The position numbers and the translations under genes are program-made. From HGM04593 sp045654645 (lineage in GTDB: Bacteria > Bacteroidota > Bacteroidia > Bacteroidales > Bacteroidaceae): a stretch of DNA of 64,000 nt. Location: NCBI GenBank assembly GCA_045654645.1, contig JAZONR010000057.1:1-64000 (forward strand), read 5' to 3'. Below are positions 1 to 9,492 of the stretch, piece after piece. The notes below the pieces were generated by a model, which was given only the letters and a program-made list of their open reading frames with translations, searched no databases and was not told where the DNA came from. Positions within the stretch are counted from its first letter, which is position 1; every line of letters starts with the position of its first letter.

Positions 1-143
1 GGAAAATAGCAACAGGCAAAGACTTTTTGTTTTCCCTATTGGAGCATATTTAGAATGTTGTCGGGCTGCATAAAGGATTTATGCGTACAAAAATGATATT
101 TCTTCGAATCTGAAGATAAAAACGGAAAAATTACTCCAAAAAA

Positions 144-184
144 GAGACTGAGCCAAAATTACTTTTGACCCAGCCTCTTTTTTG
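144..184. repeat. Dispersed terminator-like palindrome, copy 1
   Basis: An imperfect inverted repeat begins GAGACTGAGCC and ends GACCCAGCCTC around a short centre. It has an A run on its left and a T run on its right, so it could terminate transcription in both directions. It lies just downstream of the minus-strand M16 protease gene. Nearly the same sequence recurs at 22208-22241 and, inverted, at 41423-41462. I recognise no gene in bases 1-143. Confidence 0.7.
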
Positions 185-204
185 TTCTATGTATTGCATA
201 TCAC

Positions 205-3021
205 TTACTCTGCAGGAGTCATACTAACCTCGATGAAGTTGCCAAGCCCCACAATATATTGTGCCAAACGGCGCACATCCTCCTTGGTTATGCTCTCCAC
301 CAGTTCCTTGTAACCGTCGTGATTGTCCTCGCCATCGAAGTAGTAGCTGCGCAGCCAGCCCATCCACGCATTATTCTTGCGCTGCATCTCCTCGAAACTC
401 TTGAGCATATAGCTGCGCACCTTCTCAACGTGCTCATCAACCGGGCCCTCAGCGGCAAGCTTCTCAAACTCGCGCACAATGATAGCGGCAAGTTCCTCGC
501 GACGCTCGGGCGCCATTTTAAAGTTCACATAAACGGTGAACTCACCCTTGGGCTCACGCACCACGTTGCCACGTACTCCCACGCCATAGGTACCACCCTC
601 TTTCTCACGCACCTCCTGTGTATACACAATCTGCAGAATTTGCGAGAGGAAACTCATCACCACACTGTTCTTGAGTGTGGGGTCAATCTCACCCGAATAG
701 TAAATCACCTCGGTGCCGGTGGGGTTCTCCATCTTATTCTTGAAGTTATTGCGGTAGATACCTTTTCGCATCTCAACAGTTGTCTGCTCAATCTTCTCCA
801 CACGACCGTTGCAGGGAAGAGCACCGATATAACGCTCTACAAGAGGCTTTATAGTCTCAAGGTCTACATTGCCCACAATGAAGAACTTATAACCTGTTGC
901 ATCGCTTGTCCTCTCTTTGTAGATTTCGAGCACCCTGTCATAGTCAATGTTATCAACATCACTTGCAAGCAGAGGCATCACTCTTGGGTGGTTGCTATAG
1001 AGAGCCGCAACCAAAGTGTCGTTGAGAGCGGTATTGGGGTTCAAAGACCTATCCTTGAGGCTGTTCCTCATACGAGTAAGGAACGACTCGCAAGCCTTCT
1101 CATCCTTGCGGGGCGATGTAAACTTCAGATACATCAGTTTAAACATATCCTCGGCATCCTTTGTAGAGCAAGAACCGCTAACCACATCATAGAGAGAACC
1201 AATGCTCACCGAAGCAGCAGCAGTGCTGCCGGCCAGTTTTTTGCCCAACTGCGATGCATCAAAAGCGCCAAAGCCACCAATGCCCGAAAGAGAACCAAGC
1301 ACCGAGAGGTTTACCCTGTCGCTGTCGGGATAACGGTTTGTACCACCGGCCTTGTATCCGCTCAGTGAAATGTGGTCGGCCTGAAAATCTGTTGGCTTAA
1401 CAACAACATCAATTCCATTGGAGAGAGTCCACACAGTTGAACCCCATTTGCCCTCCTTTGTTGCCACAACCTTGCCTCCTTGAGGAATCTCGGCAAGCAA
1501 CGGTGCATCTACAGCATTATCCTCATAGGCAGCAATGTTACGCGAATTCTTGATGTTATCCAGCAACATCTCAATGTCTTTTCCATTGGGATAGACAGCA
1601 CCCTCTCTCTCTGGTGCATAAGATACCACAACACGGTTATCCTCGCGGTGCAGCGCAGGGATTACAGCATTAACCTCCTCAAGAGTAATCCGGTTCACAA
1701 TCTCCTTTGTGAGTTCATAATCCACCTCGGGTGCCATCATAGACTGCTCATCGAGGAAGTGGCGGATAGCGTTCTGCACATAGTAGTCGCTTACGCGTTT
1801 ATCGCGCTCGGCAAACCACTTCTCATTCCTTGCGAGGAAAGACTCCTTCACACGGTCCAGTTCACTCTGTGTGAAGCCGTAGCGGCGTGCACGCTCCACC
1901 TCGGTAAACACCATAGGAATAGCCTCCATAATCTGCTCGGCCTTACACTGTACCATAACAACAAATGCCTCCTTTGTCTGTGCAACGCCAAAGCCATTGT
2001 AGCCAACTCCCGCACGCAAATATGGAGGATTTTCCTTGGTCATAATATCGGAGAAGCGGCTGTTGAGCATACTCATTGCAAATGAGCGCTTTGTATTGTC
2101 ATAAATATACTGCTTTGTATTGCGCTGTTCACGAGGTGCAACATCGTGCTTGTACATAAGCTGCAGTAGGTAGTTCTGCTGTTCCTTATCCACCTGCTGG
2201 GAGAAAATCATCTCTTTGTTATCAGCAACGGGGTAGTATTCACGCTTTGCAGGTTTCTTGGCCTTCTTGATGGATTTAAAAATCTTCTTTACCTTCTTCT
2301 CAACTTCATCCACATCAATGTCGCCAACAATCACAATACCCTGAAGGTCGGGACGATACCACTTCTCATAGTAGTCGCGCAATGCCTGATAGGGGAAATT
2401 ATCTACAACCTCCATTATACCTATAGGCAAACGTTTGCCATAGCGGCTGCCGGGGAAGATGTCGGCCAACATACGCTCCTGCATACGCATCATAGAGCTG
2501 TTTCGGCCACGCCACTCCTCGTGAATAACGCCACGCTCACTGTCAATCTCCTCGTGGGCAAGTGTCAGTCCATCGGCCCAGTCGCGAAGAATCCACAAGC
2601 AGGAATCAATGGCACCCTCCACGCCAACGGGAACATTGTCAATGTTATAAACCGTCTCGTCGATAGCGGTGTAGGCATTGAGGTCGGCACCAAACTTCAC
2701 ACCAATACTCTCAAGGTAGTTTATAATTCCCTTGCCGGGGAAGTGCTTGGTTCCGTTGAAGCACATATGCTCAAGGAAGTGTGCCAAACCGCGCTGGTTC
2801 TCCTCCTCCTGTATTGAGCCCACCTTCTGCGCAATGTAGAAATTTACAAGATTCTTTGGATTGTCGTTGTGTCGGATGTAGTAGGTAAGGCCGTTCTTCA
2901 GCTTTCCAATCCTTATTGTGGGGTCTAATGGCAACTGCTCACCATCATTCCCTGCAACAGCCGGCATCCCTGCAAGCAGGGCCACAACAGCCAGCAAAAA
3001 TAGTCTAAGGTACTTTTTCAT
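205..3021 (-). CDS. M16 family zinc metallopeptidase (pitrilysin/insulinase-like), exported
   Basis: A two-lobed M16 protease of 938 residues from the chosen start. It should degrade peptides in the periplasm or at the cell envelope. The N-terminus MKKYLRLFLLAVVALLAGMPAVAG is a signal peptide. The inverted zinc motif HFLEH is at residues 81-85, where H81, H85 and a downstream Glu bind zinc and E84 is catalytic. Two M16-type halves follow, and the total length fits fused two-lobe members. The frame stays open about 30 codons upstream, but the MKKY start is preferred because it begins the signal peptide. The gene stands alone on the minus strand with a palindromic terminator downstream (144-184). 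The substrate is unknown. Confidence 0.93.
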   Translation of the reverse strand: MKKYLRLFLLAVVALLAGMPAVAGNDGEQLPLDPTIRIGKLKNGLTYYIRHNDNPKNLVNFYIAQKVGSIQEEENQRGLAHFLEHMCFNGTKHFPGKGIINYLESIGVKFGADLNAYTAIDETVYNIDNVPVGVEGAIDSCLWILRDWADGLTLAHEEIDSERGVIHEEWRGRNSSMMRMQERMLADIFPGSRYGKRLPIGIMEVVDNFPYQALRDYYEKWYRPDLQGIVIVGDIDVDEVEKKVKKIFKSIKKAKKPAKREYYPVADNKEMIFSQQVDKEQQNYLLQLMYKHDVAPREQRNTKQYIYDNTKRSFAMSMLNSRFSDIMTKENPPYLRAGVGYNGFGVAQTKEAFVVMVQCKAEQIMEAIPMVFTEVERARRYGFTQSELDRVKESFLARNEKWFAERDKRVSDYYVQNAIRHFLDEQSMMAPEVDYELTKEIVNRITLEEVNAVIPALHREDNRVVVSYAPEREGAVYPNGKDIEMLLDNIKNSRNIAAYEDNAVDAPLLAEIPQGGKVVATKEGKWGSTVWTLSNGIDVVVKPTDFQADHISLSGYKAGGTNRYPDSDRVNLSVLGSLSGIGGFGAFDASQLGKKLAGSTAAASVSIGSLYDVVSGSCSTKDAEDMFKLMYLKFTSPRKDEKACESFLTRMRNSLKDRSLNPNTALNDTLVAALYSNHPRVMPLLASDVDNIDYDRVLEIYKERTSDATGYKFFIVGNVDLETIKPLVERYIGALPCNGRVEKIEQTTVEMRKGIYRNNFKNKMENPTGTEVIYYSGEIDPTLKNSVVMSFLSQILQIVYTQEVREKEGGTYGVGVRGNVVREPKGEFTVYVNFKMAPERREELAAIIVREFEKLAAEGPVDEHVEKVRSYMLKSFEEMQRKNNAWMGWLRSYYFDGEDNHDGYKELVESITKEDVRRLAQYIVGLGNFIEVSMTPAE

Positions 3022-3154
3022 CTGTTTTATATTACTTTGTTGTTTGTTTTTATGTAACTGCCACAAAAAGCGACAATGCACAAAAGTAATATAAATATAT
3101 TTAAGTAACAATAAGAATGTAACCTCAACCTTTGCTGCCCACCGCTACAGCGCA

Positions 3155-3820
3155 TCAGGCAAATGGACAAGGGACCCTTTTGCAAGGCCTGAAATTCCTC
3201 ACGAAATAGTCAATCTCCTCAATCAGGAACAACGTGCTGTCGCCCTTTGCAGCCCTAAAGAGAATTTCATCGATTATCTCACTCTCATCGCACGACTTGA
3301 TGATAAGCGGCTTCATCTCAAAACATTTGCTGAACATCCCGGCCTCGCGGTAGAGCTCAATAATAAGGCTCAACGGCAAATGCTCACGTCCTGCCCGGGC
3401 AAGCTCAATGGCAACCTCCACAAAAAGTTTATAATCATTTACCGGAATTTCGTCCTTGCAGCCAATGCCGCGACAATAGGTATCATTATAGGCGTGTACA
3501 ATCTCAAGCATCAACCTCCAGGCATCGGGCTCGCACAGCTTGCCAATGGGCTTAAACTCGTTATAGGCCCTACTCAACTCATCAAAGCCAAAATGTTGAA
3601 GTTCCGGTTCAATGCCAAGTTCCTTTGCCCTCCTCTCACACTCGCCAAGCCACACAAGCTTACCCGTATCGGGTGATTTCTGCACTATTGACACCGTTTT
3701 TGCCAAACAAGACAAACGCCCATCCGACCACTCGGCACACCCGACAGCCCAACCACCATTTGAAACCGCTCTACCGGTGTATATGGGGCAAAGAGCCTCC
3801 ATTGAAGGAATCCTACTCAT
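3155..3820 (-). CDS. Conserved-looking hypothetical protein, 221 aa
   Basis: I do not recognise this family. The protein has no signal peptide and no membrane segment. The N-terminal part (about 1-60) looks beta-rich, with the stretch AVSNGGWAVGCAEWSDG. The rest (about 65-215) is mostly helical and rich in Leu, Glu and Arg, in the manner of helical-repeat proteins. Cysteines are scattered without a clear metal motif. The open frame, ordinary codon use and gene-like intergenic gaps support a real gene. It is divergent from the threonine aldolase gene across 214 bp that carry a plus-strand promoter. Function unknown. Confidence 0.7.
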   Translation of the reverse strand: MSRIPSMEALCPIYTGRAVSNGGWAVGCAEWSDGRLSCLAKTVSIVQKSPDTGKLVWLGECERRAKELGIEPELQHFGFDELSRAYNEFKPIGKLCEPDAWRLMLEIVHAYNDTYCRGIGCKDEIPVNDYKLFVEVAIELARAGREHLPLSLIIELYREAGMFSKCFEMKPLIIKSCDESEIIDEILFRAAKGDSTLFLIEEIDYFVRNFRPCKRVPCPFA

Positions 3821-3979
3821 AAAAGATTAATTTATGTTTTTTATATAATAGATTAAAACCAATAGGGAATATCACACAAAAAGAGACTTTTTTTCATTTG
3901 GCAGACCCTATTTTGCCACTATAACACCACTCATAGAATAAAAGTTTGCACGCAGAACCATATTTAACACCTTTTAACC

Positions 3980-4011
3980 TTTGCCCAATTATATATTTAT
4001 CACTATCTTCG
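3980..4011 (+). promoter_or_regulatory. Bacteroidota-type promoter for the threonine aldolase gene
   Basis: TTTG at 3980-3983 and TATCTTCG at 4004-4011 are separated by 20 bp, matching the -33/-7 architecture of the Bacteroidota primary sigma factor. The start codon follows at 4035. Confidence 0.75.
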
Positions 4012-4034
4012 CAAAAAATTAAAAAAGAGAGGCT

Positions 4035-5081
4035 ATGATACGTTTCGATTCAGACTACATAGAGGGAGCACACCCTTCAATTCTTCAAGCACTTGCAGAG
4101 AGTAACTTTGAACAGCATATAGGCTATGGTTGCGACGAAATATGCGAACGCGCGCGTAATATAATAAGGGAACAGTGCGGCGACCCAACGCTTGGTGTGC
4201 AGTTCCTTGTTGGCGGCACACAGGCCAATGTAACAGTCATCGATGCGCTGCTGCACAGCTATCAAGGAGTAATTTCGGCCGACAGCGGACACATAAACGT
4301 GCACGAGACAGGAGCACCCGAGGCCACAGGACACAAGGTAATTGCCCTGCCCTCGCCCGACGGCCGTCTGTCGCTTGCACAAATTGAAGAGTGCTACAAC
4401 AACCACTGGAACGACCCCTCGCACGAACACACAGTGCAGCCGGGAATGGTCTACCTCTCCTGCCCTGCCGAAAACGGACTAATATATACCAAAGAAGAAC
4501 TCACCGGCATCTCCAATTTCTGCCACAGCCACGGCCTCTACCTTTTTGTAGACGGTGCACGCTTGGGCTATGGTCTATGCTCCGAGGGGTGCGACTTCAC
4601 ACTGGCCGACCTTGCACGCCTGTGCGATGTCTTTTACATTGGTGGCACCAAGGTGGGTGCGCTCTTTGGCGAGGCAGTAGTATTCAAGGGCGAAGAGATG
4701 CACCGCAGCTTCCGCTATGCCATTAAACAACACGGTGGTATGCTTGCCAAGGGACGTCTGCTTGGAATTCAGTTTGAACAGTTGCTAAAAGACGGTGAAG
4801 AGTGTCTCTACTTCAAGCTTGCCACACACGCCAATGCTATGGCAGCAAAAATCCGAAACGCCTTCACGGCAAAAGGAATACCTATGTGGATTGACTCACG
4901 CACCAATATGCAGTTCCCCATTCTCACCAATGAACAACAGACATTGCTTGCACAAAAATATGCATTTGAGCGCTGGGGCAGCTATGACGACGGGCGCGAT
5001 GTAGTGCGTTTCTGCACAAGCTGGGCCACCCTCCCCGAGAATGTAGAACAGTTGTGCAACGACATAGAAACACTACTCTAA
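4035..5081 (+). CDS. ltaE: Low-specificity L-threonine aldolase (PLP-dependent)
   Basis: Beta-eliminating lyase/threonine aldolase family, fold-type I PLP enzyme, 348 residues, the usual length. It cleaves L-threonine or allo-threonine to glycine and acetaldehyde in the cytoplasm. Visible hallmarks: FLVGGTQAN (about 58-65), a PLP-phosphate-binding loop; SGHINVHETGAPEATGH (84-100), with the His that stacks on the cofactor; VDGARLG (172-178), with the Asp that pairs with the pyridine nitrogen; and GGTKVGAL (203-210), with the Schiff-base Lys at about 206. Its stop codon overlaps the next gene's start (TAATG), so the two are translationally coupled. The exact stereospecificity cannot be read from the sequence. 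Confidence 0.92.
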   Translation: MIRFDSDYIEGAHPSILQALAESNFEQHIGYGCDEICERARNIIREQCGDPTLGVQFLVGGTQANVTVIDALLHSYQGVISADSGHINVHETGAPEATGHKVIALPSPDGRLSLAQIEECYNNHWNDPSHEHTVQPGMVYLSCPAENGLIYTKEELTGISNFCHSHGLYLFVDGARLGYGLCSEGCDFTLADLARLCDVFYIGGTKVGALFGEAVVFKGEEMHRSFRYAIKQHGGMLAKGRLLGIQFEQLLKDGEECLYFKLATHANAMAAKIRNAFTAKGIPMWIDSRTNMQFPILTNEQQTLLAQKYAFERWGSYDDGRDVVRFCTSWATLPENVEQLCNDIETLL

Positions 5082-5584
5082 TGGAAAGCGAACGCATTGA
5101 GAAGGTGCTTGCCTACCTTAACAACGGCAACTTCGAATATACCTGGTATACCCACCCCGAGGCACCCACAATTGAGATAGCGCGCCAGCATTGGAAGAAA
5201 GATGGCTCAAAGCACTGCAAGAACCTCTTTTTCCGCAACCACAAGGGCAACCGCCACTATCTTGTTGTGCTCGACTGCGAACGCGACCTCGACATCCACG
5301 ACCTTGAGCACCGTTTGCATCAAGGAAAGCTCTCCTTTGCCTCGCCACAGAGAATGGAGAAGTACCTTGGACTGCAACCCGGCTCGGTATCCCCCTTCGG
5401 GCTCATCAACGACACCGACAACCACGTGCACCTGTTTCTCGACACCAATCTGCAGCAGCAGGAGTCATTAAGTTTTCACCCCAACGACAACCGTGCTACA
5501 GTTGTCATCGGGGTGAATGAGTTCAAGCGTTACCTCGACACTGTGGGTAACAGCTACGAGTTTATCGAGCTATATGACAAGTGA
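5081..5584 (+). CDS. YbaK/ProX-type prolyl-tRNA editing deacylase
   Basis: A free-standing aminoacyl-tRNA editing domain of the YbaK/PrdX (ProXp) superfamily, 167 residues, expected to hydrolyse mischarged tRNA such as Ala-tRNA(Pro). Supporting features: the N-terminal helix ahead of a HPEAPTIEIA segment, the core KNLFFRNHKGNRHYLVVLD, the segment GLQPGSVSPFGLIND (the conserved GSVSPFG loop), and a C-terminal ATVVIGVNEFKRYL strand-helix. The ATG at 5081 is chosen because it overlaps the aldolase stop; an upstream in-frame start would lie inside the aldolase gene. Linkage to an amino-acid enzyme may be only operonic convenience. Confidence 0.9.
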   Translation: MESERIEKVLAYLNNGNFEYTWYTHPEAPTIEIARQHWKKDGSKHCKNLFFRNHKGNRHYLVVLDCERDLDIHDLEHRLHQGKLSFASPQRMEKYLGLQPGSVSPFGLINDTDNHVHLFLDTNLQQQESLSFHPNDNRATVVIGVNEFKRYLDTVGNSYEFIELYDK

Positions 5585-7099
5585 TTACTGATGTACATCA
5601 CGTAACAAGTCATTAACAGTCTTCACGGGATTGAAAGTGATGAGCGGCACCTCAACAAAGATTGTATTCCAGTCGCTCATTGCACCGTTCCACAAACCGG
5701 GGAGCTCCATAGCCTTCAATTCGCGGCCATTCTTTGACTTGTGCGAGATAAATCCTGTGTTCTTATCAACATAGGCGGGCAAGTTAAACTTCTCGCCCTT
5801 ATAGTTCCTGACCGCACACACGAGGTCCACCGGGTTGAAGTGCGTTCCGTTCTCAAACATCGACTTTGCCTCCTCGTTGGTCATATCAATCTGTGAGCTC
5901 TCGAGAATTTGCAAAGAGACCGTTCCATCCTGGTTAAAGGCAAGGAATGGGCCACCACCCGGCTCGCCCACATTCTTCACCATACCGCAAACACGCATCG
6001 GACGGTTGAACTTCTTGCGCAGATAGAGCACAAGGTCGCAATCCTCCATATCCTTAAGCTCGGTGCTGCGGCACTGGAGCTCATTCTGAAGGAAATGTAT
6101 CATCTCCTCAATCTGAGCGTGAGTGTAGCAACCACTGTCAATCAAGTTGAGATACTCAAACACCTTCTTCTGTCTCTCAACAAGAATACCCGCAAGCAGT
6201 TTCTTGTATGTAACAGTGTCGGGCTTCAGACGGTCGGGCACCACATTGTCGATATTCTTTATGAACACCACGTCGGCATCAATATCGTTGAGGTTCTCTA
6301 TCAAAGCACCGTGGCCGCCGGGGCGGAATACAATCGAACCATTCTCGCGGAACGGGACATTATCGGCATCAACAGCAATGGTATCGGTGCATTGCTTCTG
6401 CTCCGAGAATGTAATATCATACTTAACATTAAACAGAGCCTCGTAATGAGCCTTGCGCTCGGCAACAAGCTCCTCAAAAAGTGCCTTGTGGTTAGGAGAG
6501 ACTGTGAAATGGAGTTTCACGACACCGTCGGTTGCTGCATAGAGAGCACCCTCCACAAAATGCTCCTCGGCCGATGTGCGCACACTATCGCCATAGGCGT
6601 GGAACTTAAGCAATCCCTTGGGCAAAGAGCCATAGTTCATACCTGTAAAATCGAGCAGATTGAAAACAACCGCCTTATACTGTCCTGCCTCAATGAGCTC
6701 TGTTATAGACTTGCCATTATTCTTCACACACATAGCATTGAGGTCGCCATAAAAGGCAAATTTCTCAATGTTGGCAAAGAAATTCTTTTCAAAAGCACTC
6801 TCCGGCGCATCATAATCGGCGCTGAGGAAAGCAAAAAGGTCCTTGAACATTCGGCTGGCAGCACCCGACGCCGGAACAAATTTCAGAATAGCTTTTCCCT
6901 GCCCGCAATAAGCATCCCAGGCACCAAGATACCCCACTCGCTCCTCCTCGGTTGGAGAGAGTATGCCGTTGCCAATGGTGGCAGCATCCTTCAGTTTAAG
7001 GAATGGAAAGCCCGTTTTAAATGTTTTCAACTGCTCGGCAACCTGTTCTGCCGTGATACCTTTCTTGTTCAAAAGAGTTTGATCGGCCTTGCTAATCAT
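5585..7099 (-). CDS. DUF4301 family protein
   Basis: 504 residues, recognised as the DUF4301 family common in Bacteroidota. No biochemical role is known to me. The fold resembles nucleotidyltransferase-like sequences: FVPASGAASRMFKDL (about 78-92) looks like a nucleotide-binding N-terminal loop, and later motifs include RPGGHGALIENLND and GMVKNVGEPGGGPF. There is no signal peptide or membrane segment, so it is cytoplasmic. The gene converges with the YbaK gene with no gap between the stop codons, and is divergent from rel. Calling it a nucleotidyltransferase is inference. Confidence 0.88.
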   Translation of the reverse strand: MISKADQTLLNKKGITAEQVAEQLKTFKTGFPFLKLKDAATIGNGILSPTEEERVGYLGAWDAYCGQGKAILKFVPASGAASRMFKDLFAFLSADYDAPESAFEKNFFANIEKFAFYGDLNAMCVKNNGKSITELIEAGQYKAVVFNLLDFTGMNYGSLPKGLLKFHAYGDSVRTSAEEHFVEGALYAATDGVVKLHFTVSPNHKALFEELVAERKAHYEALFNVKYDITFSEQKQCTDTIAVDADNVPFRENGSIVFRPGGHGALIENLNDIDADVVFIKNIDNVVPDRLKPDTVTYKKLLAGILVERQKKVFEYLNLIDSGCYTHAQIEEMIHFLQNELQCRSTELKDMEDCDLVLYLRKKFNRPMRVCGMVKNVGEPGGGPFLAFNQDGTVSLQILESSQIDMTNEEAKSMFENGTHFNPVDLVCAVRNYKGEKFNLPAYVDKNTGFISHKSKNGRELKAMELPGLWNGAMSDWNTIFVEVPLITFNPVKTVNDLLRDVHQ

Positions 7100-7194
7100 A
7101 GTTATGGTAGTTTAAGTGATTTTCTTCAAGGAGCGAAAATAGGAATAAATTCTATAAATGACAAAAAAAAATTCCTTATTAAAGGAGAAAATTC

Positions 7195-7202
7195 TATCTT
7201 CG
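7195..7202 (+). promoter_or_regulatory. Probable -7 promoter element for rel
   Basis: TATCTTCG lies 28 bp before the rel start codon and matches the -7 element seen before several genes here. No good TTTG is seen at the -33 position, so the strength is uncertain. Confidence 0.5.
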
Positions 7203-7230
7203 CGGAAAATAATAAGCAGAATCGGTAATT

Positions 7231-9438
7231 ATGGAAGATATATTGAGAACTACAGATACCGAACGCAAGAAAATTATCGAGGCATACACCTCACTAAGAA
7301 AGAGCGTTGAGGGCAACATTCAGATTGCCGACTACACATATATAAAAACCGCCATTACAAAAGCCATTGAGAGCGGAGAGATTAAGCGCGACAATTTGGG
7401 CTTCAACCCACTGTTGTGCGACCTCCTCACCGCCAATATCGTAGGAAATGAGATTGGTTTCCAGCGCGAGATTATGGTGTGCATACTCCTGAACCGCAGT
7501 GTAAAGGCCGGGACAGTCAATATCGATGAGATAAAGGAGAGGTTTGGCGACACGGCAGCAATGATTCTCACCAACCTGTCGCAGATAAACAGCCTCTATG
7601 CCAAAAGCCCCACAATAGAGACCGAGAATTTCAGGAACCTGCTGCTCTCTTTCACCAATGATATGAGGGTTATTCTCATTATGATTGCCAGCCGTCTGGT
7701 GATGTTGCGTTCCCTCTTCGACCACAGCGACACCGCTGCGCGCGAACTCGTTGCCCGTGAAGCATCAAAGCTCTATATTCCCCTCGCCCACAAACTGGGT
7801 TTCTACAAGCTGAAATCGGAAATGGAGGACCTTGCGTTGCGCTACACCGAGAGCGACATATATGCCGAGCTTAGCCGCAAGCTCGAGGAGACAGCCGCAT
7901 CGCGCGAGGACTATATGGCATCATTCATAAAGCCCATAGAGCGACAACTGAAAATGCTGCCCCACCTAAAATTCCGCATCAAGGGACGCACAAAATCCAT
8001 TAATTCGATATGGCAGAAGATGAAAAAGCAGCAAAGGCCGTTTGAACAGATATACGACCTCTTTGCCATACGAATAATAATCGACAGCGAACCGCAGAAC
8101 GAGAAGAGCGAATGTTGGCAAGTCTACTCCATTGTTGCCGATATGTACACCCCCAACCCACACCGATTGCGCGACTGGCTGTCGGTGCCCAAGAGCAACG
8201 GCTATGAGTCGCTGCACACAACCGTTATGGGACCTGAAGGCCGTTGGGTGGAGGTGCAGATACGCACCGAGCGTATGGACGCCGTTGCCGAGCACGGACT
8301 TGCTGCCCACTGGCGCTACAAGGGAGTGAAGAGCGAAAAGGGACTCGACAACCTGCTGGCCTCAATTCGCGACACGTTGCAGAATATGAGCGAGGAGGAG
8401 GTAAGCGATAACAAGTTCAAAATGGAGCTCTATAAGGATGAGATTTTCATATTCACCCCCAAGGGCGACCTATACAGGCTTCCCAAAGGAGCCACTGTGC
8501 TCGACTTCGCGTTTGGCATACACACCGGCCTGGGCTGCAAATGCACCGGCGCCCTTGTAAACGGACGCAACGTCCCAATACGCCACGTGCTGTGCAACGG
8601 CGACCAAGTAGAGATAATCACCTCCAACAGCCAAACACCCAAACAAGCCTGGCTCAACATAGCACAAACAGGACGTGCACGCACAAAGATACGTCAGGCG
8701 ATGAAGGAGATAAGTTCCCGTCAAGCCAACATCGGGCGCGAAGCTGTTGTGCGCAAGCTCAAGAACCACAAAACAGAGTTCGACGAGTCTATAATGGACC
8801 ACCTCATACGCAAAATGGGCTTCAAGCGTTTGAGCGATTTCTACCAGAATGTTGCCGACGGCACAATAGATATGGTCGACATTCTAAAGAGATACCAGTC
8901 GTTGCAGAACCCCGAAAGCGAGAACAGCGAGCAAAACCGCAGCGCCGACAGCTACACATTTGTGGAGAAGGAGAACAAGGGGGCATCGGATGTCCTTGTC
9001 ATAGAGCGCAACCTCAAGGGTGTAGACTACAAATTTGCCCGCTGCTGCTCGCCGGTATTCGGCGATGAGATTTTTGGCTTCATCACCATCAACGGCGGCA
9101 TCTCAATACACCGCAAAGACTGCGCCAACGCACGACAGCTCATAGAGCGTTACCCCTACCGCGTGATAGAGGCGCGTTGGAGCGAGATGGAAGGCAGCAG
9201 TGCAATGTTCCCCATAACCTTGCGCATTGTGGGACACGACGACATAGCCATTGTAAACAACATAACATCTGTCATTCTGCAAGAGAAAGACGTTACAATG
9301 CGCGGCATAAACATCGAGTCGCACGACACCCTCTTCTCGGGCACACTCTCACTGCTTGTGAGCGGCAACATAAAGCTCAACAAGTTGATTGCCAAAATAG
9401 AAGGAATAAAGGGAGTGAAACAAGTAAAACGAAGCTAA
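7231..9438 (+). CDS. rel: RelA/SpoT family (p)ppGpp synthetase with degenerate HD hydrolase domain
   Basis: Long RSH protein, 735 residues, that makes the alarmone (p)ppGpp from ATP and GDP/GTP during starvation. The order is HD-like domain (about 30-190), synthetase (235-365), TGS (about 405-465), helical linker and C-terminal ACT domain (about 655-735). Synthetase motifs are intact: KGRTKSINSI (251-260), GYESLHTTV (324-332) and EVQIRTERMD with AEHGLAAHW (341-361). In the HD domain the usual HDxxED is replaced by NRSVKAG near 88-94, and the usual DRLHN is replaced by SRLVM near 155-159. By sequence the hydrolase is dead, so this is functionally RelA-like. A bifunctional enzyme would be expected elsewhere. 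Confidence 0.93.
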   Translation: MEDILRTTDTERKKIIEAYTSLRKSVEGNIQIADYTYIKTAITKAIESGEIKRDNLGFNPLLCDLLTANIVGNEIGFQREIMVCILLNRSVKAGTVNIDEIKERFGDTAAMILTNLSQINSLYAKSPTIETENFRNLLLSFTNDMRVILIMIASRLVMLRSLFDHSDTAARELVAREASKLYIPLAHKLGFYKLKSEMEDLALRYTESDIYAELSRKLEETAASREDYMASFIKPIERQLKMLPHLKFRIKGRTKSINSIWQKMKKQQRPFEQIYDLFAIRIIIDSEPQNEKSECWQVYSIVADMYTPNPHRLRDWLSVPKSNGYESLHTTVMGPEGRWVEVQIRTERMDAVAEHGLAAHWRYKGVKSEKGLDNLLASIRDTLQNMSEEEVSDNKFKMELYKDEIFIFTPKGDLYRLPKGATVLDFAFGIHTGLGCKCTGALVNGRNVPIRHVLCNGDQVEIITSNSQTPKQAWLNIAQTGRARTKIRQAMKEISSRQANIGREAVVRKLKNHKTEFDESIMDHLIRKMGFKRLSDFYQNVADGTIDMVDILKRYQSLQNPESENSEQNRSADSYTFVEKENKGASDVLVIERNLKGVDYKFARCCSPVFGDEIFGFITINGGISIHRKDCANARQLIERYPYRVIEARWSEMEGSSAMFPITLRIVGHDDIAIVNNITSVILQEKDVTMRGINIESHDTLFSGTLSLLVSGNIKLNKLIAKIEGIKGVKQVKRS

Positions 9439-9443
9439 AAAGA

Positions 9444-9468
9444 GTGGCTCGGAATTTCCCGAGCCCAC
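9444..9468 (+). terminator. Weak hairpin downstream of rel
   Basis: GTGGCTCGG and CCGAGCCCAC form a stem with one bulged base and a five-base loop. No T tract follows, so it may be an mRNA 3' structure rather than an efficient terminator. Confidence 0.35.
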
Positions 9469-9492
9469 TATACCTAATATATAATTAAAGAG

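Noticed and set aside
259..1368. Long open frame on the plus strand inside the M16 protease gene
   Set aside because: Antisense shadow of a strongly supported gene. The translation has no start context, domains or signal that I recognise.
5909..7228. Long plus-strand frame opposite DUF4301
   Set aside because: Antisense shadow of DUF4301; it also runs through the divergent rel promoter region.
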